64,000 nucleotides of DNA from Sulfuriferula sp047300855 (GCF_047300855.1 NZ_CP170197.1:1860001-1924000), one strand, 5' to 3'. Numbered from the stretch's first letter, positions 47,913-57,057 are shown. Numbers and translations are program-made. The notes: generated by a model from the sequence alone, not told the origin.

Positions 47913-49496
47913 ATGGCAACGCACAAATCAAACGAAAAACTAGGCCGTTACGAAATTCTTTCTGAGTTGGGTCAAGGCGCTATGGGCGTCGTTTACAAAG
48001 CAATCGACCCGCTCATCGATCGTACTGTTGCCATTAAGACCATCAATCTTGATCTTTCTAAAGACGAACTTGCGAATTTCGAGGAACGCTTCTACAGGGA
48101 AGCCAAATCCGCTGGCCGCCTCAATCATCCGAATATAGTTACCATCTATGATGTAGGTAAAACAGGCAATGTCGCTTATATGGCGATGGAATTTTTAGAA
48201 GGCCAATCCTTAAAAGAAATTCTGGATGTGCATACCGCGCTGTCCGTCGATCAGATTGCCAATATCGCGGCACAGGTTGCGCATGCTTTGGAATATGCGC
48301 ATAAAAATGGTGTAGTCCACCGCGACATAAAACCGGCCAATATCATGCTGGTACACGGCGGCATGGCCAAAATCACCGATTTTGGGATCGCGCAAATGCC
48401 CACCGGCTCCAAAACGCTTGCAGGCACCGTCTTGGGCTCGCCAAAATACATGGCGCCAGAACAGGTACTGGGCACGGAAGTTGATGGTCGCGCAGATTTG
48501 TTTTCACTGGGTGTGGTGCTCTACGAGATGTTGACGGGTGAGTCCCCTTTCAACGGCGATAACATCAACTCCACCATGTATCGCATCGTTAATGAGACAC
48601 CCGCCCCCCCCACAACAATCGTTCCGCGCATTCCGGCTGCGTTTAATCTTATTGTCGCCAAGGCTCTGGCCAAAAACCCGGACGAGCGATACCAAACCGC
48701 AAAAGACCTGGCATACGATCTACGGCACTACAAAGACAATGGGTCAACATCCACGACTACGGAACCCGACCAAGCCAAAACCGCGAAACGCCAGCCAAGG
48801 CCAAAAAATGACGTGGGTGAGGCCACTGTTTTGCTGAGCCCTGCTTCCGCTCAGCTAATCAACAAAAGAGCGATTTCTGGAAACGCAAGGGCAATGCAAG
48901 CAAAGACAAATGCCAATGGTTTTTTTGACTGGCAAAACAAAAATTCTCTGATTGCAGTGATCATGATTTTGCTGCTTATTTTTACCTTTCTCGTTTTGCG
49001 TGGCAGATCCACGCATCAAGAAGAAAAAGTGGCTCTATCTAAACCAGTCGTTCCCCCTGCAGCGCCCGGCCCCTCACCTGGCGTGGCCGCGCCGAAAATA
49101 GAAGTGGCGGTGAATGACAATTCTCTGAATAGTGAATTATTAAAAACAGAGCCCATTGCCCCTCAACCCAAAATTCTGCGTGACCCGGCAAAGACGCCAA
49201 GAAATGCCGAACCTCATAAATCGCTGAAGCACGAGATCGTGCAGACCGAGGCAGCCACAAGTGTGCCTCTTGTTTCTGAGCCAACGGGTGAGGCGCTACT
49301 CAGTTTTGCGATCACTCCATGGGGCGAAGTTTATATAGACGGAAAAAAGATAGGCGCAGCCCCTCCGCTTAAAGAGTTAAAAATACCAGCAGGCAGGCAT
49401 ACTATTGAGATCAGAAACACGGATTTCCCAGCTTATTCCAAGGTCGTCGACTTGCAGGCTGATTCGACAAAGAAAATCAAATACATTTTTAAATAG
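47913..49496 (+). CDS. Ser/Thr protein kinase with C-terminal PEGA domain
   Basis: A 527-residue membrane-anchored Hanks-type kinase. Residues 12-275 are the kinase domain: glycine loop LGQGAMGVVYK, catalytic Lys42, HRDIKPAN (Asp138), DFG (156-158) and the APE. A juxtamembrane linker with GEATVLLSP (Thr305) precedes one helix (345-363), so the rest is outside the membrane, ending in a PEGA domain (YIDGKKIGAAPPLKELKIPA). No good RBS identifies the start; GTG at 47817 is possible. It is divergent from the PP2C gene and followed by a TssQ-like lipoprotein gene. Confidence 0.92.
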   Translation: MATHKSNEKLGRYEILSELGQGAMGVVYKAIDPLIDRTVAIKTINLDLSKDELANFEERFYREAKSAGRLNHPNIVTIYDVGKTGNVAYMAMEFLEGQSLKEILDVHTALSVDQIANIAAQVAHALEYAHKNGVVHRDIKPANIMLVHGGMAKITDFGIAQMPTGSKTLAGTVLGSPKYMAPEQVLGTEVDGRADLFSLGVVLYEMLTGESPFNGDNINSTMYRIVNETPAPPTTIVPRIPAAFNLIVAKALAKNPDERYQTAKDLAYDLRHYKDNGSTSTTTEPDQAKTAKRQPRPKNDVGEATVLLSPASAQLINKRAISGNARAMQAKTNANGFFDWQNKNSLIAVIMILLLIFTFLVLRGRSTHQEEKVALSKPVVPPAAPGPSPGVAAPKIEVAVNDNSLNSELLKTEPIAPQPKILRDPAKTPRNAEPHKSLKHEIVQTEAATSVPLVSEPTGEALLSFAITPWGEVYIDGKKIGAAPPLKELKIPAGRHTIEIRNTDFPAYSKVVDLQADSTKKIKYIFK

Positions 49497-49505
49497 AGGT
49501 TTCCC

Positions 49506-49916
49506 GTGTCCATACGATTACTGTTCAGTCTTTTGCTTGCCGCATTTCTTGCAAGTGCCTGTTCATCCACTCCCATTCGAGATATCGGGCTGGACAAGTT
49601 CGCACCGCGCAAAGCGGAGCAGGAACTTTCTGCAGGTTTGAAAGAATACGAAAACGGGCATTACCAGACCGCTGCAAAAAGTCTTCAAAATGCCCTGAAT
49701 GATGAGCTGGCTTTCAAGAAAGACCGGGTAACGGCGCACAAGTATCTGGCGTTCATCTACTGCGTATCGGACAAGAAAAAACAGTGCCGGGAACAGTTCA
49801 AGGAAGCAATGGAGATCGATTCCGACTTTGAACTGAGCCCTTCGGAAGCAGGTCATCCCATTTGGGGCCCCGTGTTCCGGGAAGCGCAGGCGGAACAGCG
49901 CCGCCATAAAAGATAA
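49506..49916 (+). CDS. TssQ-like lipoprotein with TPR
   Basis: A 136-residue lipoprotein starting with GTG after GAGG; the lipobox is LASAC-SS near residue 19. One TPR pair follows (ELSAGLKEYENGHYQTAAKS and YLAFIYCVSDKKKQCREQFK) and the end ELSPSEAGHPIWGPVFREAQ. This layout resembles the TssQ lipoprotein of some type VI secretion loci. Nine bp after the kinase gene, so it is co-transcribed. No T6SS core gene is nearby, so it may serve another envelope complex. Confidence 0.75.
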   Translation: MSIRLLFSLLLAAFLASACSSTPIRDIGLDKFAPRKAEQELSAGLKEYENGHYQTAAKSLQNALNDELAFKKDRVTAHKYLAFIYCVSDKKKQCREQFKEAMEIDSDFELSPSEAGHPIWGPVFREAQAEQRRHKR

Positions 49917-49934
49917 AGTACGAACCGGGAACGG

Positions 49935-51083
49935 CTATTCCGTACGCTCGTACATTTTCAGATAAGCCGTTTTATCCAGCGGCGGCAGTTTCGCCACTGC
50001 CAGGATGTCTTCCAGGTGTACTGGCGTACTGACCCCTACCAGCGTAGTGCCTACTCCCGGCGTGGAACGGTTGAATTGTATGGCACGCTGCGCGTCATTC
50101 TCAAGCATGGGCATAGCCTGGGTCACAGCATCCATGGCCTGGCTGGCGAGATGCCCCTTGAATAGCGTGTGACTCGCCATAAGATAGACACCGAGCTGAT
50201 GTGCGGCCTGGATGGTTGAACCGACATTGCCCTGGCCGGTAGTCTGACTGAAACGTGTGAAGCCTTCCTGCATGACCTGGTTGAACGGCATTTGCACTAC
50301 CTTGAACTGGTGCTTGGCCTGGTCATCTTTCCAGATCGCACGCGCGGCTTTTTCAGCATGGCCCTGCATGGAGGTAATGGACTGGAACAGCGGATTGTCG
50401 GTTTCAACGCGAAAGCCATTGAAGGTCGAAATGCCGTAATAACGCAGCTTTTTGTCCTTGACCGCCTGCTCCAGCACCATGAATACTTTTTCCAGCTTGC
50501 GGTTGAGCTGATCCTTGCCAATGACCGGAATATGGACTTCAGGCTGGTCGATCAGGAAAGCGTCGAGGGTTTCCACACCCATCAACTGGCGAGACAGTTC
50601 CAGCTGGAAACCGATGTATTCCGGGCTGATGCAGTGTGCCTGGGTGAGATCTTCCACGCGCCCCAAGCCTTTCGCCACGATCTCGCTGTGGAACCAGGCC
50701 TGCAGGTCTTGCGGTGGCCCCTCGCGGAAACTCAGGAAGCCGCCTTTGGATACCAGAAACATCTGCTCGCGCTTGACCCCCGCCTCCAGCGCTTTTTTCA
50801 CGCCTGCACCCACCGCGGCCGGGGAACGCCCATAACGATAGTGCGCACCGGTATCCACCACGTTGATGCCGTTGCTCAGCGCTCGCGCAATGATTTCGGC
50901 GTAGTGCGCGTCCACCTGGTCGGTCGGCGCACCCGGAAACGTGCCCATGCCGATGGAAGACAGGCGCAGGTGGACATTGAGAAAGTCGCTGTAATGACCT
51001 TCTGCGCAATCCTTGCCGAAACTGGCTACATATTGCTTGCTGGCCATCATGGTGCAGTGGCCCGGGATAAGGGATATGGTCAT
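49935..51083 (-). CDS. Aldo/keto reductase-family protein
   Basis: A 382-residue TIM-barrel protein. The start at 51083 overlaps the preceding deacetylase stop (ATGA). It keeps the family features GIGMGTFPGAP-like N-terminus, NVVDTGAHYRYGRSPAAVGA with the catalytic Asp-Tyr, MFLVSKGGF, and the NADPH-site STPGVGTTLVGVSTP. It is longer than typical AKRs and its substrate is unknown. It is the last gene of the cbbQO operon. Confidence 0.85.
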   Translation of the reverse strand: MTISLIPGHCTMMASKQYVASFGKDCAEGHYSDFLNVHLRLSSIGMGTFPGAPTDQVDAHYAEIIARALSNGINVVDTGAHYRYGRSPAAVGAGVKKALEAGVKREQMFLVSKGGFLSFREGPPQDLQAWFHSEIVAKGLGRVEDLTQAHCISPEYIGFQLELSRQLMGVETLDAFLIDQPEVHIPVIGKDQLNRKLEKVFMVLEQAVKDKKLRYYGISTFNGFRVETDNPLFQSITSMQGHAEKAARAIWKDDQAKHQFKVVQMPFNQVMQEGFTRFSQTTGQGNVGSTIQAAHQLGVYLMASHTLFKGHLASQAMDAVTQAMPMLENDAQRAIQFNRSTPGVGTTLVGVSTPVHLEDILAVAKLPPLDKTAYLKMYERTE

Positions 51084-52255
51084 GTATTTTTCAGATAAGG
51101 ATGTTGCTGAATTTGTTCGATCAAGGCATGAATTTCCGGACGCACCGCGCGGCTTTCGAGCCGGTCCAGGCGGGAGACGAAAAGCTGCTCGAAGTAGTCC
51201 TCGTCTTCGTCCAGATCCCATCCCGCCGCACGCAGTGCCTGCGCTCCGGCAGCGGGTATGGCTTCTGCCAGATCGCGTCCGGACAGTAGCGCCCACAGCC
51301 CGGTCCAGGCGCGCGCCAGCACCAGCGGATGATACCCGCCGCCGCCCGTCACCAGCAAGCGCGGGGTACCATCGGCATGGCAAGGCGAGGTTTCCAGAAT
51401 AGTCCGGGCAGTCTCCAGAAAACATTGTGTGGAAAGCCCGAGCTTGCCCAGCGGATCAGCGAAGATCATGTCGGTGCCCGCCTGCAATACCACCGCGTCG
51501 GGCTTGAACTGGTCCAGCAAGGGCTGCCACACGGCCTCGAACAACAAACGGTATTCGGCGTCATGCGTGTTCCGGGGCAGCGGCACATTCAGGCTGGTAT
51601 AGCCGGATTCGGCCGTACCCGCGTCGGCCAGTTGCCCGCCGCTGAAGGGATAGGCGTAGCCGGTATCCATGTGCAGTGACAAGGTAAACACCTCCGGGTC
51701 GTCGAGGAAGGCCGCTTCTACGCCGTCGCCATGATGGGCGTCGATATCCACATAGAGCACGCGCCAGCCCTCGCGGCGCAACCGCACAATGCCCAGCACC
51801 GGATCGTTGAAATAGCAGAATCCCAGCGCCCGGTCCGGACGCGAATGATGCATGCCGCCCGCCGGATTGAAACCGATGCGGCCGCGGATGACCTCCTCCG
51901 CTGCCTGTACGGATGCGCCGGTCGCTGTGGCAGGAATCGTGAAAAACTGTTCGAAGTAAGGATTTTCCAATGTGCCGAGATTGTGCTGCTTGCGCACTGG
52001 ATTGCTGACACGCCCCAATGCCTCGGCGCGTTTGAAAGCGGAAACATATTCTGGCGTGTGGAACCACTCCAGTTCGAAATCCGCCGCTTTGCGCGCCTGC
52101 ACGAATTCCGCGTTAGTGAGCGCACCATAGCTGTTGATCAGATCATAGGTCAGCGAAACGCGCGGGATCGCCAGCGGGTGATTACTGCCGTAGGTCTTGC
52201 GCCGGTATTTGGCAGCGCCGATGAAGCTGGCTTTACGGGTAGGCAGGGGGGTCAT
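51080..52255 (-). CDS. HDAC-family deacetylase (AcuC-like)
   Basis: A 391-residue class II-type histone deacetylase-like enzyme: N-terminal NHPLAIPRVSLTYDL, the active-site GGMHHSRPDRALGFCYFND with the His-His dyad, YVDIDAHHGDGVEAAF with zinc ligands, and QAGTDMIFADPLGKLGLS. It should remove acetyl or related acyl groups, from proteins or small molecules. It overlaps cbbO and the aldo/keto reductase by 4 bp each, an operon placement not expected for AcuC. Confidence 0.9.
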   Translation of the reverse strand: MTPLPTRKASFIGAAKYRRKTYGSNHPLAIPRVSLTYDLINSYGALTNAEFVQARKAADFELEWFHTPEYVSAFKRAEALGRVSNPVRKQHNLGTLENPYFEQFFTIPATATGASVQAAEEVIRGRIGFNPAGGMHHSRPDRALGFCYFNDPVLGIVRLRREGWRVLYVDIDAHHGDGVEAAFLDDPEVFTLSLHMDTGYAYPFSGGQLADAGTAESGYTSLNVPLPRNTHDAEYRLLFEAVWQPLLDQFKPDAVVLQAGTDMIFADPLGKLGLSTQCFLETARTILETSPCHADGTPRLLVTGGGGYHPLVLARAWTGLWALLSGRDLAEAIPAAGAQALRAAGWDLDEDEDYFEQLFVSRLDRLESRAVRPEIHALIEQIQQHPYLKNT

Positions 52256-54783
52256 TTTCGTAACCGCAGGTAAATTTCCGGCAATTTTTTGGGCAGGTCA
52301 TTGATGTGATCCAGCACCACGTAATGCCCCGGCCCGAAAATCTGCGGCAGGTACTGACTGCCGGCGGCATCCAGGGTGATGCAGAACGGATGTACGCCCG
52401 CATCCACCGCTTCTTTCACCGCCATGCGCGTGTCCTCGTGCAGATAACGCTCGTCACCGCCGTCATCATAGTCCGCCGGGCGCCCATCGGACAGGATCAG
52501 CAACAAACGGCGTTGCGACGGCGCACGGTCGAAACCTTTCACCGCATGGCGGATGGCTGCGCCCATGCGCGTGGCAAGCCGTCCCGACAGGCCACCCAGC
52601 ACGGCGCGCGCATGTGGGGTCAGGCGCTGGTCGAAACCCTTGATGCTGTAATAACTGACATTGTCGCGATACTTCGAGGCAAACCCGGCCAGACTATACG
52701 GATCGCCCACCTCTTCCATGCTCTCGGCGAACAGCAGCATGCCGGCCCGGATGTGATCCACTACGCGTCCGCCGCCTTCGCTGGGCTGCATGATCGAGGT
52801 GGAGATATCAGCCAGCAGGGTGACCGCCGTATCGCGGTGCTGCATCACTCTCTGCCGGTAAATATTGGCCTTGGGCGACATGCCGGCGCGCTTTTCGGCG
52901 ATATAGCCAATGGCCGCTTCCAGATCCAGTTCATCGCCGTCGAACTGGCGCCGCAGCGGTGCCATGCGCGCCGGCTTCTGCGTTTGAATGGCGCGCTTCA
53001 GGCGCTTCAATGCCGGTGCATATTGCGTGAGCAACCTGGTCGCCTCGTTGGCATCCAGTTCGGACAGCTCTTTTTCCTGCACCCATGCCCAGTTGCGCTT
53101 GTAGCGTCCGTCGCGGTAATCCCATTCGGCGTAGGGTTTGCCCTTCTCGCTGTATTCCGCGCCACGCGCATGGCCGGTCACGTGGGCAGGCTGCGGGATG
53201 CCGACGCCGACGCGACCGCCCGAGCCACTCGTCTCCTCGGGTGGAATGTCGAAATCCGGGTCTTCGCCGGCAGCCTGCTTGGGGGTTTCGCGTTTTTCCG
53301 GGTTGGGCTTGATCTCGGTATGCTTGACCGCATCGTCCTGGTCTTCGGTACCGGTGCCGAATTCGGCGTGATCCAGTTCGCGGCGTGGATACACCGGGCG
53401 CGCGGCATTGGGTGAGCGGCCCGGCAGGTAAGCATGTTCGCGTTCGGCCAGCGTCATCGGCGGCAAATTGGTATCCGCATAAAGCAGATTGGCAATGCGG
53501 AACGCGTCAACTATCGTGGCCGATTCATTCAGCAGGGGTCGCCATGATTCCATTTCAGCCTGTTGCGGCGCACCTGAAGCAATCCAGCGCAGCGTTTGCC
53601 TGGCCAGCTCAAAATATACAGCGGCAGCGCCAGCAGGCAGCGTTGCTGCCTCCGCGGCTGCCAGCAATCGCGCCAGATAATTCGGTACGCGCGTGCCAAT
53701 GCGCGTATCCACGCGCAAGTCTTCACACAAATCAAAAATCAGCTGAAAGCGGATCATGTCCTCGCCAAAGGCTGCGAACAAGGGTCGCCAGGTGATGCGC
53801 TTGTCCGCGTCCAGGGGCGGGTGTTCGCGCCCGACTTCGTGGAACAGCGCCTCGATATAACGCCGTTCGAAGGAGTGGAACGTCAGATGTCCGGCGCCAT
53901 GCAACAGCGCCAGGATGGCTTCCTCACGGCTGGGCAAGGCAATGGGCAAATACAGCGCTGCGCCGTCGGTTTCGACAAAGGCGCGGCCCTTATCCGGCGA
54001 CCAGTTGCCGTCCAGCAGATCAAAATTCTCGCCAAACCAGGCATACAGAATCAGTTGTAATAAGCGTTGGTGCTCGGGCGTACGAAAACCGGGCAGATTC
54101 TCCAACAGCATACCCATGCTTTCTTCCGATTCCAGCTTGAAGAATGCTTCGCCGCGCAGCCGCCCCGCCTGCAGAATGTCCGCACCGCGCTTGGCCCAAG
54201 GTTGTACCGCTTCCACACCGAGCAGATTGCGCACCCGGATTGCGCCGGGAAGATAGGTGGCAAGTGCCAGACGGCGCTGGCTGAACAGGCTCTCTGCCGG
54301 TAACACCAGTTCTTCCACGCCGGCGATGCCGTGCGTCGCAGCCAGTTCGGCAACCGGGCAGCGGAAATAAGCCGCACCCGATTCCAGATGACGTCCGCAC
54401 CAGGCAATACCCAGCTCTGCCCAGCGCGCTTCACCTGCGCTGCCCAGAATACGGTAGGCGTCGGGCAACTGGCCCATGAATCCATCCAGCGCTTTCCAGG
54501 AACCGCGCCACTGTAAAAAGCACAGTGCCTGATGCATCCATGGCAGCACCGTGTGGCCTGCCTCCAGCGCTGCACGACTGCCGCGAATGAAGGCCTTTCC
54601 GGCATCACGATCGTGTTGAAACAAGGCTTTGCAGGCACGCACCCATTCCAGCGCGATTTCATCGCCTTGACTCTGGATGGCGTCCAGCGTTTCCCTGGTA
54701 TCGCGGTGTGCCACGAAGCTGATCTGCTCCAGATCAACCAGCTCCTGCTGGATAGCGGCAAGAATTTCCAGTTGGGTCATCAA
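52252..54783 (-). CDS. cbbO: CbbO-type RuBisCO activase subunit (VWA domain)
   Basis: An 843-residue protein. The long N-terminal part is helical; the last 190 residues form a von Willebrand A domain whose MIDAS motif DISTSIMQ (about residue 655) is intact, followed by LILSDGRPADYDD. CbbO is around 780 residues, NorD about 620, so length fits CbbO. It works with the ring ATPase CbbQ to remove inhibitory sugar phosphates from RuBisCO. Six bp after cbbQ. Confidence 0.9.
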   Translation of the reverse strand: MMTQLEILAAIQQELVDLEQISFVAHRDTRETLDAIQSQGDEIALEWVRACKALFQHDRDAGKAFIRGSRAALEAGHTVLPWMHQALCFLQWRGSWKALDGFMGQLPDAYRILGSAGEARWAELGIAWCGRHLESGAAYFRCPVAELAATHGIAGVEELVLPAESLFSQRRLALATYLPGAIRVRNLLGVEAVQPWAKRGADILQAGRLRGEAFFKLESEESMGMLLENLPGFRTPEHQRLLQLILYAWFGENFDLLDGNWSPDKGRAFVETDGAALYLPIALPSREEAILALLHGAGHLTFHSFERRYIEALFHEVGREHPPLDADKRITWRPLFAAFGEDMIRFQLIFDLCEDLRVDTRIGTRVPNYLARLLAAAEAATLPAGAAAVYFELARQTLRWIASGAPQQAEMESWRPLLNESATIVDAFRIANLLYADTNLPPMTLAEREHAYLPGRSPNAARPVYPRRELDHAEFGTGTEDQDDAVKHTEIKPNPEKRETPKQAAGEDPDFDIPPEETSGSGGRVGVGIPQPAHVTGHARGAEYSEKGKPYAEWDYRDGRYKRNWAWVQEKELSELDANEATRLLTQYAPALKRLKRAIQTQKPARMAPLRRQFDGDELDLEAAIGYIAEKRAGMSPKANIYRQRVMQHRDTAVTLLADISTSIMQPSEGGGRVVDHIRAGMLLFAESMEEVGDPYSLAGFASKYRDNVSYYSIKGFDQRLTPHARAVLGGLSGRLATRMGAAIRHAVKGFDRAPSQRRLLLILSDGRPADYDDGGDERYLHEDTRMAVKEAVDAGVHPFCITLDAAGSQYLPQIFGPGHYVVLDHINDLPKKLPEIYLRLRK

Positions 54784-54789
54784 CTCAAA

Positions 54790-55641
54790 TCAAGCAGCAA
54801 AATGCGCCTTGATGATTTCCATCAGTGCCTCGGCCAGTTCCGGGTCGTCCGTCACCGGATTGACCAGTGCGGCCTTGCACGCTTCCACCGGCTCGATGCC
54901 CGCAACCATCATGTTGCCGGCATACACCAGCGCGCGCGTAGAGGTCGCTTCTTCCAGTCCGTGGTCTTTCAGGGTACGCGCGCGGCGACCCGCAGCAACC
55001 AGTTTTTCGACTTGGGTTGTGTCCAGTTCCGGCACTTCGTTCTGGATGATCTTGCGTTCAATTTCTTCACGCGGATAATCGAAATTGATACCGATAAAGC
55101 GTTGCTTGGTGGACGGCTTGAGATCTTTCAGTACGGTCTGGTAGCCGGGATTGTAGGAAATCACCAGCATGAAGTCCTCGTGCGCTTCGATTTCCTGGCC
55201 TTTCTTTTCCAGCGGCAACTGGCGCCGGTGGTCGGTGAGCGGATGGATGATCACCGTGCTGTCGGTGCGCGCCTCGACAATCTCGTCAAGGTAACAGATG
55301 GCTCCGGCTTTCACCGCGCGCGTGAGCGGGCCGTCCTGCCACACGGTGGCTTCACCTTCGAGCAAAAAGCGACCCACCAGATCGGAACTGGTCAGGTCTT
55401 CATGGCAGGAAACGGTCACCAGCGGGCGCTTCAGACGCCATGCCATGTATTCCAGAAACCGCGTCTTGCCGCAGCCGGTGGGACCTTTCAGCATCACCGG
55501 CAGGCGTTTTTTGTAGGCAGCCTCGAAAATTTCGACTTCATTTTTCTGCGCTTCGTAATAGGGTGCTCCAGCTTCATCTTCCACCGGCTGCTGAATAATG
55601 TCGCGCTCAACCCCGCGCAAACGGTTCAAAAATCCTTTCAT
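54790..55641 (-). CDS. cbbQ: CbbQ-type AAA+ ATPase of the RuBisCO activase
   Basis: A 283-residue MoxR-class AAA+ ATPase: Walker A GPTGCGKTRFLEYMAW, then CHEDLTSSDLVGRFLL, Walker B AICYLDEIVEARTD and the sensor VISYNPGYQTVLKDLKPSTK. These stretches are CbbQ/NorQ-specific; CbbO beside it favours CbbQ. It hydrolyses ATP to power the CbbO adaptor. It overlaps the upstream 137-aa gene by 4 bp. Confidence 0.92.
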   Translation of the reverse strand: MKGFLNRLRGVERDIIQQPVEDEAGAPYYEAQKNEVEIFEAAYKKRLPVMLKGPTGCGKTRFLEYMAWRLKRPLVTVSCHEDLTSSDLVGRFLLEGEATVWQDGPLTRAVKAGAICYLDEIVEARTDSTVIIHPLTDHRRQLPLEKKGQEIEAHEDFMLVISYNPGYQTVLKDLKPSTKQRFIGINFDYPREEIERKIIQNEVPELDTTQVEKLVAAGRRARTLKDHGLEEATSTRALVYAGNMMVAGIEPVEACKAALVNPVTDDPELAEALMEIIKAHFAA

Positions 55642-56051
55642 GCCATCTCCAGTCGATCTTCACGCATGCAGCGTGTTTTCATGAATAAATACAGGTGGCG
55701 CAGCGTGCGCACGGCCATTTTTTCCGGATTTTTCGGCAAGGCATCGAAGCGTTCCATGGCAATGCAGTTATGGTAATAAACCAGCTCGCGACAGTTGTCG
55801 CGGATGGTGTTCCAAGATGGGTCGCTTTTTACCAGCGCCTTGAATACGTCGAGCAGATCATCCGCTTGATCTGGTAGTGTTTTCTCACCCACATCGGCGA
55901 TATAGGCAATGATGAGCTGCTTGGTCAGCGCCATTGCATGCTCGACCGTCTCCGGCAGAGGCAATGAGCCGCGTTCGTTGAGGATGCGTTCCAGATCGAC
56001 GATTTGTCCGTCCACCTGCTCGAATGTTTGTATCAATGCGGTGTGATCCAT
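55638..56051 (-). CDS. Unknown first gene of the cbbQO operon
   Basis: A 137-residue, mostly helical soluble protein (MDHTALIQTFEQVDGQIVDL, then TLPDQADDLLDVFKALVK, then NCRELVYYHNCIAMERF). Not recognised as a named domain. It overlaps cbbQ by 4 bp, so it is translated together with the activase and could be an adaptor or a regulator of it. It begins 104 bp from the divergent 107-aa gene. Confidence 0.75.
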   Translation of the reverse strand: MDHTALIQTFEQVDGQIVDLERILNERGSLPLPETVEHAMALTKQLIIAYIADVGEKTLPDQADDLLDVFKALVKSDPSWNTIRDNCRELVYYHNCIAMERFDALPKNPEKMAVRTLRHLYLFMKTRCMREDRLEMA

Positions 56052-56155
56052 TTGCTTACTAGACCGGTCAGGAGTTTAAGAATAAAATTAGTAAATTGTG
56101 AAATACGCAATACCTGATTATTTTACTCAACTTTATTAAATTATGGAATGCTGAT

Positions 56156-56479
56156 ATGAAAAAGCTGGTCAAGCTCGTCAAGGTCAACAACCTGCAGTAC
56201 AACGCAAACCGCGATCCGGAAGTGTACCGCCGCAGCATCAACGAGAATTTCCGCATCCAGGCTTTGATTGATGGCAGCGGCGCGGTCAAATGCAAACTTC
56301 TGGATGTGACCGGCAAAGCGTTGAATGAGCAAACCGTCAATGCGCCAGGCGCCTACACTCATGAAATTTCATTCGCCACCCCCGGCGTACGCGTGGTGAC
56401 GTTGTTGGTGGAAGGAAATGGTGAAAAGTTCACGCAAGACTTGCGTCTGGATGTGATGGAACACGCCTGGATCGGTTAA
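56156..56479 (+). CDS. Small beta-rich protein divergent from the cbbQO operon, unknown
   Basis: A 107-residue protein without signal peptide. It has an N-terminal basic stretch (MKKLVKLVKVNNLQ), then beta strands with SINENFRIQALIDGSGAVKC and an Ig-like second half (VRVVTLLVEGNGEKFTQDLR). Not recognised. It is divergent from the cbbQO operon and has its own terminator, so it is an independent unit. The 104-bp gap contains the palindrome GACCGGTC at about 56063. Confidence 0.65.
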   Translation: MKKLVKLVKVNNLQYNANRDPEVYRRSINENFRIQALIDGSGAVKCKLLDVTGKALNEQTVNAPGAYTHEISFATPGVRVVTLLVEGNGEKFTQDLRLDVMEHAWIG

Positions 56480-56516
56480 ATCTCGATCAGTAAAACTTTC
56501 AAGTCAGCGTTACTCC

Positions 56517-56544
56517 AAACAGCCCGCAAATTGCGGGCTGTTTG
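56517..56544. terminator. Intrinsic terminator after the 107-aa gene
   Basis: Stem AAACAGCCCGCAA-TTGCGGGCTGTTT, a perfect 13-bp inverted repeat with a T-containing right end. It is between the 107-aa gene and the convergent TPM-domain gene end and may act on both. Confidence 0.88.
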
Positions 56545-56552
56545 TTTATGGA

Positions 56553-57056
56553 CTAGCGCTTTACCACAACCGGCCGATTATCCAGTTCGTTACGTTTTCT
56601 GCCTTGCGCGGGATAATGCCGTTGTAGCAGATCCCCTACCGCCGCCACCCCCTGCAACGCCGCAGCCTCATATTGCCCCTGCCGCAACAGCACCTCCATG
56701 GCACGACAAACGGCCTCCCATTCCCCCGCAGCAATAAGCCCGTGTATACCCCGGTCGGCGACAATCTCCACATCGTGGTCGGCCAACAGCAGATATATCA
56801 GCACGCCGTTGTTGTGTTCTGTATCCCATACGCGCAGATCGGAGAAAACATTCACGGCCCGCTCGCGTGCAGACATGCCTTGCCATAGTTCGCCAATATC
56901 CAGCGCGCCTTCCACGGCAAAGCACAGTTCACCGTAATGGTGCTGCTCGGAGCCATGTATGGCGGACTCGATCGCACGCATAGTGTGCGCGGGAAAAGCG
57001 AGATGCACGCGCCACGGAAAATGCAGAAGATGTTTGAACACGCGCATCAGGTTCAT
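56553..57056 (-). CDS. TPM-domain protein
   Basis: A 167-residue soluble protein. It starts at 57056, just after the larger TPM gene (a TGAG before the ATG). It contains the TPM pattern AIHGSEQHHYGELCFAVEGA and FSDLRVWDTEHNNGVLIYLL, ending DHDVEIVADRGIHGLIAAGE, without the Gly-rich tail of the neighbour. TPM-domain proteins are of uncertain function, often beside lemA. Confidence 0.85.
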   Translation of the reverse strand: MNLMRVFKHLLHFPWRVHLAFPAHTMRAIESAIHGSEQHHYGELCFAVEGALDIGELWQGMSARERAVNVFSDLRVWDTEHNNGVLIYLLLADHDVEIVADRGIHGLIAAGEWEAVCRAMEVLLRQGQYEAAALQGVAAVGDLLQRHYPAQGRKRNELDNRPVVVKR

Positions 57057-57057
57057 C

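Noticed and set aside
46087..49916. A type VI secretion locus
   Set aside because: No TssB/C/H/M or other core gene is present; only signalling-type proteins and a TssQ-like lipoprotein.
54532..55776. 414-codon plus-strand open frame opposite cbbQ/cbbO
   Set aside because: Shadow frame across two genes with no conserved motif.
49935..56051. Denitrification norQ/norD genes
   Set aside because: Length of the VWA protein (843 residues) and CbbQ-like motifs fit CbbQO better, and no norCB lies nearby; the family overlap is noted as an alternative.
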